Shown in pieces: positions 28,539-37,547 of a DNA stretch of 64,000 bases. The notes beneath the pieces were generated by a model that was not told the origin of the DNA, did not search any database, and saw nothing but the letters and a program-made list of their open reading frames with translations. The stretch spans positions 3,109,001-3,173,000 of the forward strand of contig NZ_CP014335.1 in NCBI RefSeq assembly GCF_001610955.1. The letters run 5' to 3'. Both the position numbers and the translations under genes were made by a program. Each line of letters starts with the position of its first letter. Within the stretch, counting starts at the first letter, position 1. This DNA is from Geobacillus thermoleovorans (GTDB lineage: Bacteria; Bacillota; Bacilli; Bacillales; Anoxybacillaceae).

Positions 28539-28886
28539 TCAGCACCCGCAGCGGGCCGTCGGATTCGCTGTCTCGATTTTGCGAATGTTTTCGCCTTGGT
28601 CCGGAACGTACGACAACACCGCTTGCAACAGCGAGTAGTATTCACTTTGCGGCCGGAGCGAATAATACACCCATTGCCCTCTCCGCTCTTCTTTGATCAG
28701 CCCGGCATCTTTTAACTTACGCAAATGCTGGCTGATCGCCGGCTGGCTGGTCGAAAACACCTCCAGCAGCTCGCACACACAGCATTCCCGCTTATTCAAA
28801 ATCGCCAAAATCGTCAGCCGCGTCGGATCACCAAGCAGCTTTAATACCCGGGCTGTCGCTTCCATCTCCATCGCGAGTTGCGGCAT
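28539..28886 (-). CDS. arsR: ArsR-family arsenical-responsive repressor
   Basis: 115 residues with a winged helix. RECCVCELLEVFSTSQPAISQHLRKLKDAGLI combines the arsenite-binding cysteine motif (here ECCVCEL) at the recognition-helix end with the DNA-binding helix. A C-terminal NPTARCGC adds two more cysteines. It represses the operon until arsenite binds. The upstream region contains ACTTATATAAGT, the likely operator. Confidence 0.93.
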   Translation of the reverse strand: MPQLAMEMEATARVLKLLGDPTRLTILAILNKRECCVCELLEVFSTSQPAISQHLRKLKDAGLIKEERRGQWVYYSLRPQSEYYSLLQAVLSYVPDQGENIRKIETANPTARCGC

Positions 28887-29001
28887 ATCACCCCTCCGTT
28901 CATCATCATATCATGATTTGCTTATATAAAAACGAACAACCATCATGAAACGGCCACGCCAACCAATGAAATGGTTTCCGCCAATCATTATATAATTAAG
29001 T

Positions 29002-29013
29002 ACTTATATAAGT
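29002..29013. promoter_or_regulatory. Probable ArsR operator
   Basis: Perfect palindrome ACTTATATAAGT 116 bp before the arsR start, with a partial second copy GCTTATATAAAA at 28920-28931. Both lie in the AT-rich promoter region. The rest of 28887-29040 holds no gene. Confidence 0.6.
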
Positions 29014-29040
29014 CAACCATGATGTATCGACAAAAGCAAG

Positions 29041-29080
29041 AAAAGCGGGCGTGCCGCATGTTTCCGCCGTACGCCCGCAA
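29041..29080 (-). terminator. Terminator after the DUF1360 gene
   Basis: Stem GCGGGCGT / ACGCCCGC, then TTTTCTTGCTTTTG on the minus strand. Confidence 0.75.
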
Positions 29081-29110
29081 ATGTTTCCCGCCCTCTGCCG
29101 CCGACACACC

Positions 29111-29494
29111 TTAGTCCATCCGCTTTTTCACCGCTGACAGAAGATCGATTGCCTTCGTCCCCACCCCGACGAATGTTTCCAAAATCGCTTGCGCCCCTGC
29201 AATCGAAAAAATGAAAATCAGCGGCATAGCGATAGTCGGAATGAAAAAATAGCCAAGCGCGATCAACATCGCGCTCCACACCCCCGCGCACCAATAACAA
29301 TTCAACAAGTAGCCAAATTTGGAGGTCGGCACTTTCTTGATTTCCGTATGCCCGTCCTCACTTTTGACTTTTTCTTTCTTCATAAACGGATTGCGCAGAA
29401 ACTCGGTAATTTTGTCGAACACAATCAAATGGGTAAACCGATAGCTGGCCAAAATCATCATGATGTACGTCATCCAGTCGAGTTCGCGAAGCAT
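29111..29494 (-). CDS. DUF1360 membrane protein (YjcA-like)
   Basis: 127 residues, with hydrophobic helices near residues 8-25 and 75-105. LNCYWCAGVWSA gives the conserved CxxC of DUF1360 (about residues 65-72). B. subtilis YjcA of this family is reported as a sporulation protein. A similar role here is a guess. The charged middle (KKEKVKSEDGHTEIKK) is likely cytoplasmic. Own terminator, not linked to ars. Confidence 0.8.
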   Translation of the reverse strand: MLRELDWMTYIMMILASYRFTHLIVFDKITEFLRNPFMKKEKVKSEDGHTEIKKVPTSKFGYLLNCYWCAGVWSAMLIALGYFFIPTIAMPLIFIFSIAGAQAILETFVGVGTKAIDLLSAVKKRMD

Positions 29495-29719
29495 GGCGAG
29501 TCCCTTTCTTTTTACATTTCGTCCCTTGTATTATGGACCAAAAGTCGTTTCATTATCACATGACCGCCACAATACCAGGAGGAACAAAGCCAGCTGTCCA
29601 CCTTTTTGCGCAGCCACAAAACGTCCGCATGAAACCCTCCTCTTTGTTTTTCTTCTTGGGCACAATCATTTTCTGGTATAACTTATCTTCTTCACCCCAA
29701 GTTTGGCGTGACTCGGCAA

Positions 29720-29772
29720 ACAGCATTTTGACCTTTTTCATGTGCCTGCAATGTCCTTTAACCTGTCGAACT
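29720..29772 (-). repeat. Solo end of an IS1634-type element
   Basis: Read on the minus strand it starts GTTCGACAG and runs into a short ORF beginning ATGAAAAAGGTCAAAATG. The same block, about 70% identical, lies at 50734-50786, where it is the 5' end of the element whose 3' end is at 48139. So this is probably a decayed IS end. The rest of 29495-29811 shows no gene. A 61-codon frame at 29556-29741 is part of this remnant. Confidence 0.5.
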
Positions 29773-29811
29773 TAAAATGTCACTTGACGATTCCAAACGT
29801 TGAAACAACCA

Positions 29812-29875
29812 CAAAAAAACGAGATGTGCAAACAGTCGCCTCAACGGGAGCTCCCTCTGCGGCGCACATCTCGTT
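29812..29875 (-). terminator. Terminator of the ribose operon
   Basis: Stem AACGAGATGTGC / GCACATCTCGTT around a 34-nt loop that can fold further, with a T run on the minus strand (29812-29818). It begins 22 bp past rbsB. Confidence 0.85.
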
Positions 29876-29896
29876 CACGCGAAAGAATATTACGCG

Positions 29897-30838
29897 TTAT
29901 TGCCCTTGAACCAATTCGAGCGGAACCGGAATAAATTTTTCCACTTTCTCCCCTTTGTGAACGCGAATGGCGGCTTCCACAGCTTTTTCGCCAATTAATG
30001 CCGGTTTTTGTGCGACCGTGGCTGCCATTTTGCCTTCTTTCACGGCTTTGACTGCGTCATCTGTCGCATCGAATCCGACCACAAGGACGTTGTTCATTCC
30101 ATGTGCTTGCAACGCCTCTAAAGCTCCTAAGGCCATTTCATCATTATGCGCAAAAACCGCTTGAATGTCTTTATGGCTTTGCAAAATGTTTTCCATGACC
30201 GCCAGTCCTTTCGCCCGGTCAAAATCTGCCGCCTGTTTGGCGACGACCTTCATATTGGCTGCTTTGTCAATGACTTGGTGAAATCCTTCTCCACGTTCAC
30301 GAGCGGCCGAGGAACCAGGAATCCCTTCCAATTCCACAATGTTTCCACCGTTTTTCAAGTGATCGACAAGAAATTGGGCCGCCATTTTCCCACCAGCCAC
30401 ATTGTCAGAAGCGATATGGGTGACCACTTCCCCGCCGTCCGCGCTGCGGTCGACCGTAATGACCGGGATGTTGGCGCTGTTGGCGGATTCAATCGCAGAA
30501 GCCACGGCGCTCGAGTCCGTCGGATTGACCAAAAGCACATCGACCTTCTGCTGGATCAAGTCTTCAATATCGTTAATTTGTTTCGCCGAATCATTTTGGG
30601 CATCGACGACAATCAATTCCGCCCCTTCGTCTTTGGCGGCTTTTTCAGCCCCTTCTTTTAAGGTGACAAAGAACGGGTTGTTCAAGGTGGAAATGGACAA
30701 ACCGATTTTCACTTCCCCATCCTGTTTTGTTTTCCCTTTGTCGCTCGATGCGTTGTTCTGGTCGAGCGAACATCCACCCAACACGCCGCCTGCAAGCAAC
30801 AATGTGGCTAACAAACCAACTGCTTTTCGCATTTTCAT
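29897..30838 (-). CDS. rbsB: Ribose ABC transporter substrate-binding lipoprotein
   Basis: 313 residues. The signal peptide ends in the lipobox VLGGC (Cys 22). The mature part is a Peripla_BP_4 domain with IGLSISTLNNPFFVTLKEGAEKAA, VDVLLVNPTDSSAVA, PVITVDRSADGG and AVFAHNDEMALGALEAL. It binds ribose outside the cell and hands it to RbsC. Last gene of the operon. Start has AAGGGGGAG just upstream. All six rbs genes are present in the order R, K, D, A, C, B. Confidence 0.95.
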   Translation of the reverse strand: MKMRKAVGLLATLLLAGGVLGGCSLDQNNASSDKGKTKQDGEVKIGLSISTLNNPFFVTLKEGAEKAAKDEGAELIVVDAQNDSAKQINDIEDLIQQKVDVLLVNPTDSSAVASAIESANSANIPVITVDRSADGGEVVTHIASDNVAGGKMAAQFLVDHLKNGGNIVELEGIPGSSAARERGEGFHQVIDKAANMKVVAKQAADFDRAKGLAVMENILQSHKDIQAVFAHNDEMALGALEALQAHGMNNVLVVGFDATDDAVKAVKEGKMAATVAQKPALIGEKAVEAAIRVHKGEKVEKFIPVPLELVQGQ

Positions 30839-30866
30839 ACTCCCCCTTATTTTTTGATAACATCTA

Positions 30867-31811
30867 TCATACTTCTTTGCGGCGGTCTAACAGCACCGCA
30901 AGAAGAATGACCGCTCCTTTGATGACTTGCTGGTAAAACGACGACACATTGAGCAAGTTCAATCCATTGTTCAATACACCGATAATCAAGGCGCCGACTA
31001 ACGTGCCGAAAATCCAGCCTCTTCCTCCTGACAAACTGGTGCCGCCTAAGACAACGGCCGCAATGGCATCCAACTCGTACGCCGTTCCCGCTGTCGGCTG
31101 CGCGGAATTCAAACGGGAAGTTAAAATGAGCCCCGCCAAAGCAGATAACGTCCCTGTCAGCGCATATACATATATTTTGAGTCGATCAACGCGAAGTCCC
31201 GATAGACGGCTCGCTTCTTCGTTCCCGCCAATCGCGTACGTATGGCGGCCAAATGTAGTCTTTTTCAATACTACATACAAAGCGATATAGACCGTGAGCA
31301 TCAATATAATAGGTACGGGAATGCCGAAGAAATAACCGCGGCCCATCATCTGAAACAGGATGTCATCAGACGCAAACCCTGTAATCGGGCGGCCGTCCGT
31401 GTAAACGAGAGTCAAGCCGCGAAACGCCGTCATGGTCGCCAGCGTGGCAATAAAAGGAGCCACTTTTCCTTTGGTGACCAAGACTCCGTTCAAGACGCCC
31501 ATGGCCGCGCCTGCTAATAAGCCGACGAATATCGCAACAAATCCATTGACCCCTTGCGCCATCATTCCTGCTGTGATCGCGCTTGATAACGCCAACACCG
31601 AACCGACCGATAAATCAATGCCTCCCGTTAAAATGACAAACGTCATGCCAAAGGCGATGAGCGCGTTAATCGATACTTGCCGCAGGAGATTGAGCCAGTT
31701 GTCCATCGTCAAAAAGTCATCGCTCAATATGGAAAGCACGATGCATAGCAGAAACAGCCCGATCAAAGGCCCTAGTTTTTTCACATCCCATTTTCGCTTT
31801 GCTCCCATCAT
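30867..31811 (-). CDS. rbsC: Ribose ABC transporter permease
   Basis: 314 residues, about eight to ten membrane segments. ILTGGIDLSVGSVLALSSAI and GRHTYAIGGNEEASRLSGL are the conserved BPD_transp_2 signatures, the latter being the loop that contacts the ATPase. Two consecutive ATG codons overlap the rbsA stop (ATGATGG), so translation is coupled. It forms the channel for ribose. Confidence 0.95.
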   Translation of the reverse strand: MMGAKRKWDVKKLGPLIGLFLLCIVLSILSDDFLTMDNWLNLLRQVSINALIAFGMTFVILTGGIDLSVGSVLALSSAITAGMMAQGVNGFVAIFVGLLAGAAMGVLNGVLVTKGKVAPFIATLATMTAFRGLTLVYTDGRPITGFASDDILFQMMGRGYFFGIPVPIILMLTVYIALYVVLKKTTFGRHTYAIGGNEEASRLSGLRVDRLKIYVYALTGTLSALAGLILTSRLNSAQPTAGTAYELDAIAAVVLGGTSLSGGRGWIFGTLVGALIIGVLNNGLNLLNVSSFYQQVIKGAVILLAVLLDRRKEV

Positions 31812-33301
31812 CGATTCCCCCCTGTCGCCGCCCGCATGATGGTTTCTTGATCCAACCCGTCGTTTTCCAAGATCGCTTGCACTTTCCCTTCATGGATGAC
31901 CATAACGCGGTCGCTCATGCCCAATACTTCCGGCAGTTCAGAAGAGATCATAATGATCGCGGCGCCTTGGGCAGCCAATTCATTGATCACTTCATAAATC
32001 TCTTTCTTTGCCCCGACATCCACGCCGCGAGTCGGTTCATCCAAAATGAGGATGCGCGGGTTCATCGCCAGCCATTTGCCGAATACGACTTTTTGTTGAT
32101 TCCCGCCGCTCAATGCTTTCACGGGTAAATCTGGGGAAGAGGCTTTAATATTCAACAGATGAATGTATGTCAACACCACGTCCCGTTCTTTCGATGACTG
32201 GATGAATCCCGCTGTTGCTAATTGTTCCAACTTCGGCAAGGTCAAATTCTCATGGACGCTCATCTCGAGAATGAGCCCTTTTTGCTTTCGGTCTTCGGTA
32301 ATCATGGCGATGCCATGTTCGACGGCTTGGCGCGGAGAACGGATGCGCACAGGACGCCCGTCGATATAGATGTCTCCTTCATCGAATGGTCTGGCTCCGA
32401 AAATCGCTTCCATGATCTCGGTTCGCCCCGATCCCATCAGTCCCGCCACACCAAGCACTTCACCGGCTCGCACGGAAAACGATACATTCTCAAACAACCC
32501 TTTTTTCGTGAGCCGCTCTACGCGCAGCCGTTCTTCTCCAATGGTGACGCGCCGTTTTGGAAAGCGTTCCCCAATTTGCCGCCCGACCATCATTTGAACA
32601 ATTTCATCGAAGTTCGTTTCCTTTACTCGTTTCGTTCCGATGAACTGGCCATCGCGGAGAACCGAAATCCGGTCGCAAATGGTAAAAATCTCTTCCATCC
32701 GATGTGAAATGTAAACAACCGCGACGCCTTGCTGTTTCAAGGTGCGAATAACAGAAAATAAAGCCTGAATTTCCCGTTCCGTCAGCGCCGCTGTCGGTTC
32801 ATCCATAATAAGGCACTTCGCATTCGTCGAAATGGCCCTGGCAATTTCGATCATTTGCTGTTTTCCGACAGACAACCGACCGGCGAGTTCTCGTGGGTCA
32901 AGGTCCATCCCTAATCTCCGCAAATAGGAAGCGGCCTGTTGCTCCATTTCTTTATAACGAATGACACCCGTTCTCCCGATTTTCGGCTCGCGGCCAAGAA
33001 AAATGTTTTCGGCCACCGTCAATGTTGGAATGACATTCAACTCTTGATGAATCACGACAATCCCGTCGCGTTCCGCCTCTTTCGGATGACGGTAATGCAC
33101 TTCGCGCCCGTTGACAACAATCGTTCCCCCATCCCGCTCATAAATGCCGGTCAACACCTTGATGAGCGTCGATTTCCCCGCTCCGTTCTCTCCCATCAAC
33201 GCATGCACTTCTCCAGGAAGCACTTCAAAATCAACGCCATTCAGAACGATATTGGCGCCAAACGATTTTTGAATCGACCGCATGTCAATCAAGGGCCTCA
33301 T
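31808..33301 (-). CDS. rbsA: Ribose ABC transporter, double ATP-binding subunit
   Basis: 497 residues with two ABC modules. The first has a full Walker A (GENGAGKST), the LSVGKQQ signature and Walker B ending IMDEPTAAL. The second has a degenerate P-loop (GLMGSGRTEI) but LSGGNQQKV and LILDEPTRGVDVG, the usual asymmetry of RbsA/MglA proteins. It powers ribose import on the inner face of the membrane. Confidence 0.96.
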   Translation of the reverse strand: MRPLIDMRSIQKSFGANIVLNGVDFEVLPGEVHALMGENGAGKSTLIKVLTGIYERDGGTIVVNGREVHYRHPKEAERDGIVVIHQELNVIPTLTVAENIFLGREPKIGRTGVIRYKEMEQQAASYLRRLGMDLDPRELAGRLSVGKQQMIEIARAISTNAKCLIMDEPTAALTEREIQALFSVIRTLKQQGVAVVYISHRMEEIFTICDRISVLRDGQFIGTKRVKETNFDEIVQMMVGRQIGERFPKRRVTIGEERLRVERLTKKGLFENVSFSVRAGEVLGVAGLMGSGRTEIMEAIFGARPFDEGDIYIDGRPVRIRSPRQAVEHGIAMITEDRKQKGLILEMSVHENLTLPKLEQLATAGFIQSSKERDVVLTYIHLLNIKASSPDLPVKALSGGNQQKVVFGKWLAMNPRILILDEPTRGVDVGAKKEIYEVINELAAQGAAIIMISSELPEVLGMSDRVMVIHEGKVQAILENDGLDQETIMRAATGGNR

Positions 33302-33322
33302 CGTTTCTGCCCTCCTTTTCCT

Positions 33323-33733
33323 TCAGAAATCTTTCGATGAAAAACTTACACCGGAACGCAGAATGATATTGGCATAGGGGGTTGCCTCTCCTGTGCGAAT
33401 CACCGCTTTCGCCTGCTTCGTCATCGCTTTGAATTGTTCGTGGGGAACAAACTGCACAGGCACACCACCCATTCTTGCCCTGATGCTTTCGTATAGATCC
33501 GGATTCTGGTCTTTGATCTCCTCGGCTAGTACGATTGCTTCAATTTCCAATTCATCAACAACCGCATCCAACACGGATAAAAAGGGCGGAAACCCTTTGA
33601 CGAGAGACAAGTCGATGCGCGCCTGTTCGTTCGGAATCGGCAACCCGCAATCGGCAATCACGATCGTATCGGTGTGCCCGAGCGAGGCAAGCAGCGTGTT
33701 CAATTCTTTATTCAAAATCCCGCTTTTTTTCAT
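33323..33733 (-). CDS. rbsD: D-ribose pyranase
   Basis: 136 residues. ATG at 33733 overlaps the rbsK stop (ATGA), and the longer frame is rejected. ILNKELNTLLASLGHTDTIVIADCGLPIP holds the conserved His and Asp. It converts beta-pyranose to furanose forms of ribose, giving ribokinase its substrate. The C-terminus ending in ANIILRSGVSF is typical. Confidence 0.95.
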   Translation of the reverse strand: MKKSGILNKELNTLLASLGHTDTIVIADCGLPIPNEQARIDLSLVKGFPPFLSVLDAVVDELEIEAIVLAEEIKDQNPDLYESIRARMGGVPVQFVPHEQFKAMTKQAKAVIRTGEATPYANIILRSGVSFSSKDF

Positions 33734-34626
33734 CAGTGACTCTCCTTCTGTCTGGACAAAAATGATTCGACCTCTTGCCGTCTCGGCATCCCAGCTTGCG
33801 CCCCAAGTTTCGTCACCGACAAGGCCGCCGCCGCATTGGCAAACCGACACGCTTCATCAAGCGGCTTCCCTTCTGCCAACGCCACGGCAAGCGCACCGTT
33901 AAACGTATCGCCCGCGCCCGTCGTATCCACGACGGGAACTTGGAAACTTGGAATGAGCCGTTCTTGTCCATCTTGCCAAATGCGCACCCCTTTTGCCCCT
34001 TCGGTGACAATCAGCTTATCGGCAAACGCTTCTTCGTCCATCTTGTCGAACAAAATCGTCCGTTCATGTTCATTGGGCGTCAAGAAACTCGCCTGCTCAA
34101 GCACCGACGGCGGCAGCGGCTGGGCCGGAGCGGGGTTGACGATGACGCGCACGCCATGGCGATGAGCGATCGAAACCGCCCGTTCCACAACGGGAAGCGG
34201 AATCTCGAGCTGCAATAAGCAAACATCGCTTTCGGCGATCACGGATTCACATGAATCGAGATCTTCCGGCGTAAGCGCATGATTCGCCCCAGGAACGACG
34301 ATGATCCGATTGTCCCGCTCAGAAATCGTAATGGAAGCGATGCCTGTATGTCCATATGTAACCGGTTTCACATAATCGACGGAAACGCCTTCATTTTGTA
34401 ACGAATGGATGAGCGCTTGCCCAAACGCATCATCCCCGACCGCGCCAATCATCCGCACATTGGCGCCGAGGCGGGCGGCGGCCACCGCCTGGTTCGCCCC
34501 TTTGCCACCGGGAGTGGTGAGAAACTGTTCGCCTAAAATCGTCTCTCCTTGGTTTGGAAATCGCGCCGCCACAGTGACTAAGTCCATGTTGAGGCTGCCG
34601 ATCACCGTAATGGTTGGTTTGTTCAA
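33733..34626 (-). CDS. rbsK: Ribokinase
   Basis: 297 residues of the PfkB family. GSLNMDLV and GGKGANQAVAAARLG form the substrate-binding start, and VVDTTGAGDTFNGALAVAL holds the catalytic Asp and anion hole. It phosphorylates ribose to ribose-5-phosphate with ATP. Its start overlaps the rbsR stop by 4 nt. Confidence 0.96.
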   Translation of the reverse strand: MNKPTITVIGSLNMDLVTVAARFPNQGETILGEQFLTTPGGKGANQAVAAARLGANVRMIGAVGDDAFGQALIHSLQNEGVSVDYVKPVTYGHTGIASITISERDNRIIVVPGANHALTPEDLDSCESVIAESDVCLLQLEIPLPVVERAVSIAHRHGVRVIVNPAPAQPLPPSVLEQASFLTPNEHERTILFDKMDEEAFADKLIVTEGAKGVRIWQDGQERLIPSFQVPVVDTTGAGDTFNGALAVALAEGKPLDEACRFANAAAALSVTKLGAQAGMPRRQEVESFLSRQKESH

Positions 34627-35612
34627 GTCAATCCCCTCCTTGACGTCGACTGCCGCACCACAAGTTGAACCGGAAGTTGATAATGGAGCTTTTCAAGGGG
34701 CTTTCCCTCAATTTGTTTGATTAAAATTCTTGCCGCCATGGCCCCCATTTCGTAAATAGGCTGAGACACGGTCGATAGTTCGGGTGTTGTCATTTCCGTC
34801 AGCGGGATGCCGTCGTAGCCAATAATGGCAATATCATCCGGAACCCGCAGCCCGTATTGCTGAACCGCTTTCAATGCACCGACCGCCATCGCGTCGTTGC
34901 CGGCAAAGATCCCGTCCATATCATGTTCAGCCAACGCAACCATCACCGCTTCTTTCGCCTGCTTCAACTGGTAATTCCCTTGAATGACGAGCTGGCGATC
35001 CCCTAGCCCCAGCTCCTTCATTTCATCTTGATAGCCGCGGAAACGCTCCATGGCGTTCACCACGTGGTTGGGCCCTTGAATATGGGCAATCCGCCGGCAG
35101 CCCACTTCATACAAATGACGCGTCGCTAAACGAGCTCCTCCGTAGTTGTCCGCAACCACCGACGGATACCGTTCATGCAGCGGACGGTCGAGCACGACAA
35201 TCGGAACATCCCATTCCTCGACTTCTTCCGGCGCGAACTGATTCGTGGTCAAAATGACGCCGTCCACATATTTTTGCTTTAACACTTCGATGTATTCTCG
35301 TTCTTTTTCTACTTTCTCATCGGAATTGCATAGAATGACCGTATAGTCATAAATATTCATCACATCTTCCACCGCGCGAACGAGTTCGGGAAAGAACGGA
35401 TTGGTAATATCAGGGACAATGAGTCCGACTGTTTTCGATGTCTTTTTAAACAGAGCTCTCGCCACTTCATTCGGTTTATAATTGAGCTCTTTCATCGCCT
35501 GTCTAACCCGTCTTTCCGTTTCCTCATTAACATATCCATTTTGATTTAACACACGCGAAACGGTGGCGACGGAGACACCTGCACGCTTTGCCACATCACG
35601 AATCGTTGCCAT
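34623..35612 (-). CDS. rbsR: LacI-family ribose operon repressor
   Basis: 329 residues. The HTH is ATIRDVAKRAGVSVATVSRVLNQNGYV, followed by the hinge helix (KPNEVARALFKK). The ligand-binding core has IVPDITNPFFPELV, DGIFAGNDAMAVGAL and IIGYDGIPLTEM. First gene of its own operon, so it is autoregulated. The palindrome at 35634-35657 overlaps the promoter -10 and is the expected operator. Ribose or a derivative would relieve repression. Confidence 0.95.
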   Translation of the reverse strand: MATIRDVAKRAGVSVATVSRVLNQNGYVNEETERRVRQAMKELNYKPNEVARALFKKTSKTVGLIVPDITNPFFPELVRAVEDVMNIYDYTVILCNSDEKVEKEREYIEVLKQKYVDGVILTTNQFAPEEVEEWDVPIVVLDRPLHERYPSVVADNYGGARLATRHLYEVGCRRIAHIQGPNHVVNAMERFRGYQDEMKELGLGDRQLVIQGNYQLKQAKEAVMVALAEHDMDGIFAGNDAMAVGALKAVQQYGLRVPDDIAIIGYDGIPLTEMTTPELSTVSQPIYEMGAMAARILIKQIEGKPLEKLHYQLPVQLVVRQSTSRRGLT

Positions 35613-35633
35613 GTTCGCTTCCTTCTTTTCTGT

Positions 35634-35684
35634 CTATGTGTAACCGGTTACACATAGTATATCCTATTTTTTGTGCGCCATCAA
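35634..35684 (-). promoter_or_regulatory. rbs promoter with overlapping RbsR operator
   Basis: Minus strand: -35 TTGATG (35679-35684), 17-bp spacer, -10 TATACT (35656-35661). Downstream, a perfect 24-bp palindrome with half-site CTATGTGTAACC and centre CG (35634-35657) overlaps the -10 by two bases. This layout fits repression by blocking polymerase. Nothing else was seen in 35685-35888. Confidence 0.85.
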
Positions 35685-35888
35685 GCTTTTTTTAAATACT
35701 AGTGATTTAAGGGGAAATGTTGCTCCCCAGCAACGTTTCTCAAACTGAAAAACTTTGCAACAAAAACATCATTTTATCCCCTTCAACTTTTCGAATCCGT
35801 TGTGCTTCGCCGGTCTTTCACGGCGGTTCTCAAACAATGTGCGGCCTTTTTTGCAAGCTGACGTAAACATGATCGCACAGCATTTTCA

Positions 35889-35916
35889 AAAAAAATCCCT
35901 TGCCTGCCGCAAGGGA
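35889..35916 (-). terminator. Terminator of the small membrane-protein gene
   Basis: Stem TCCCTTGC / GCAAGGGA with loop CTGCC, then eight T on the minus strand. Confidence 0.87.
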
Positions 35917-35920
35917 CTTC

Positions 35921-36037
35921 TCACTTTTCCCTCCACCGTTCGCTCGCTTCATCCGCCCGTTTCGCGGCCACCATCATGCTCATGATGACGAGCATCACGA
36001 ACGAGCCGACAAACATTCCCGCGATAAACGCGACCAT
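35921..36037 (-). CDS. Small single-span membrane protein (DUF3789-like)
   Basis: 38 residues: one hydrophobic helix from residue 2 to about 23 (VAFIAGMFVGSFVMLVIMSM), then a charged tail ending RWREK. GGGAGAGAGCC precedes the ATG, and a strong terminator follows 4 bp after the stop, which supports a real gene. Similar short proteins occur in many bacilli. Function unknown. Confidence 0.65.
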   Translation of the reverse strand: MVAFIAGMFVGSFVMLVIMSMMVAAKRADEASERWREK

Positions 36038-36123
36038 GGCTCTCTCTCCCTTTTCTCGCAAACTTGTTATTTGCCATTCTTTCCTTTTACATCTAAGCCG
36101 ATACATCGGGAGAGCTCATTCTA

Positions 36124-36576
36124 TTATACGCCGCGTTTGACCGCACAATGCTTTGTCCTTAACCAATGGCGGCAAACAAAGACGATCAAAAGCGCAATCA
36201 GCGCCCCGCACGAATCAATCGCCACGTCTTTTGGCGTCGCCGTCCGCCCTGGTTCAAACGATTGGTGCCACTCATCGGTCGCCGCGTAGGCGGTCGCAAA
36301 CAGCCAAGCGCCTGCATACGCAAACCGCTTGGGCAACAGCGCCCGCCACACAAGCGCGGCCAAAATGCCAAACTCCGTCAAATGCGCCGCTTTGCGAATC
36401 AAAAAGTTCAAAAATGGCGGCCCCTCTTCATCCCCGCCGCCAAACGGCAAGTACGATAAAATCATCTGCAGCACATGCGCCGTATTCGCCCCAGTGAACC
36501 AGGAAGACTCGCTGAACGTGTAAATGACGACACACCAGAGAATGACAGGAAGCCAGCGGGAAAGGAAATCTCTCAT
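36124..36576 (-). CDS. VanZ-family membrane protein
   Basis: 150 residues from ATG 36576, which has GGCAGGTGAAACG upstream. Four to five hydrophobic segments. RKAAHLTEFGILAALVWRAL and the ATDEWHQSFEPGRTATPKDVAIDSCGALI region are the VanZ signature (conserved His/Glu and Asp/Glu-Trp-His-Q). VanZ of enterococci gives low-level teicoplanin resistance. The role of chromosomal members in bacilli is not known. Confidence 0.88.
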   Translation of the reverse strand: MRDFLSRWLPVILWCVVIYTFSESSWFTGANTAHVLQMILSYLPFGGGDEEGPPFLNFLIRKAAHLTEFGILAALVWRALLPKRFAYAGAWLFATAYAATDEWHQSFEPGRTATPKDVAIDSCGALIALLIVFVCRHWLRTKHCAVKRGV

Positions 36577-36862
36577 CGTTTCACCTGCCAACACCTTTTT
36601 ACCAACAAAACAAGGTACCTAAACAACAAACGAAAGTAGACACCTTGTTCGCTAAACCCTTTACCATCATAACAGGGATGGTGATATTTTTCCATTTTCT
36701 TTTTTGAAAGCTTCTTCACCGTTGTTTTAAAATCGTTCGCTCACAGGCTGGAAAGAAGACTTCTTTTCCGTTCCCCTTTTCTTTCACCCATTCCCCTTTT
36801 AAGGGAGATTCTCTCCGTGTTTATGTTTTCATGAACAAGGGTATAGTAGTAAAAGAAAAATC

Positions 36863-36891
36863 TGTACATTTTTTCTGGCCAGCATTATAAT
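36863..36891 (+). promoter_or_regulatory. Promoter of the antitoxin/PIN-toxin operon
   Basis: TATAAT at 36886-36891 with TGTACA 17 bp upstream (36863-36868) as a weak -35, 33 bp before the antitoxin start. The 36600-36850 stretch has no gene. Confidence 0.5.
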
Positions 36892-36923
36892 TTTTAGAAA
36901 GGAGAATCAATGAGGTGATCAAT

Positions 36924-37085
36924 ATGCCCTCCGCTTTGGAAACGAAAATGAGGGTGACACTATCTTGCACGGAACAGGCCAACAAACCGAATAAGGATCT
37001 TTCATTTGCCGAATTACGAAAAAAAATAGCCAAACCTTCTCCCTTTGGCAAAAAATTAGTGGACATCTACAAACAAGGACGGTAG
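36924..37085 (+). CDS. Small protein upstream of a PIN-domain gene, probable antitoxin
   Basis: 53 residues beginning MPSALETKMRV, with GAGGTGATC 6 nt before the ATG. The C-terminal half (LSFAELRKKIAKPSPFGKKLVDIYKQGR) is basic and could wrap around a PIN toxin. It is followed after 6 bp by the PIN gene, the usual antitoxin-toxin order. It is not a recognised antitoxin family, so the role rests on context. It is intact although its partner is disrupted. Confidence 0.65.
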   Translation: MPSALETKMRVTLSCTEQANKPNKDLSFAELRKKIAKPSPFGKKLVDIYKQGR

Positions 37086-37462
37086 CCGATTATGTCGTTT
37101 GTGATGACATATGAAGATGCCATAGATGAACATTTTGGACAAGCGTCTATATACATCGATGCTTGTTTTATTTTGGCCTATATGGACTCCGATGATCCAA
37201 GGGGAGATAAGGTATGTGAAATCCTTCAAAAATGGCATAACGAAGGTGTAACGAAATTAGGGATAAGTACACATGTATTTGGGGAAGTGGTACATAACTT
37301 ATTCATTCAAGAAATTCTATTACCATTAGAAATCTACCATAAAAATCAATCCAATTTAGGGTCTTCACCATTTTCTGTGATTTCCACTCAACCCCAGAAA
37401 TATGTTAGCTGGATGAAATCGGTTCATCAGTCAGGATCCTTCTTCCGCATACAGACCACGAA

Positions 37463-37517
37463 GTTGGTAGAATGGAAACAGTCAAGTGCTTTCCTTGACG
37501 GGTTCCATTCTACCAAC
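37463..37517. repeat. Long hairpin downstream of the ISL3 transposase, shared with the IS3 element
   Basis: Arms GTTGGTAGAATGGAA / TTCCATTCTACCAAC enclose GTCAAGTGCTTTCCTTGAC (37481-37499), itself a GTCAAG/CTTGAC hairpin. The same 19-mer occurs in reverse orientation at 43086-43104. Confidence 0.8.
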
Positions 37518-37547
37518 TATCATACCGATAGCGGAAGAAGAGAGCGC

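Noticed and set aside
29556..29741. 61-codon minus-strand ORF
   Set aside because: It begins inside the solo IS end and shows no domain. Treated as part of that remnant.
29760..29772. TGTCGAA as a Spo0A box
   Set aside because: The same stretch is shared with the IS1634-type end at 50786, so an IS terminus explains it better.
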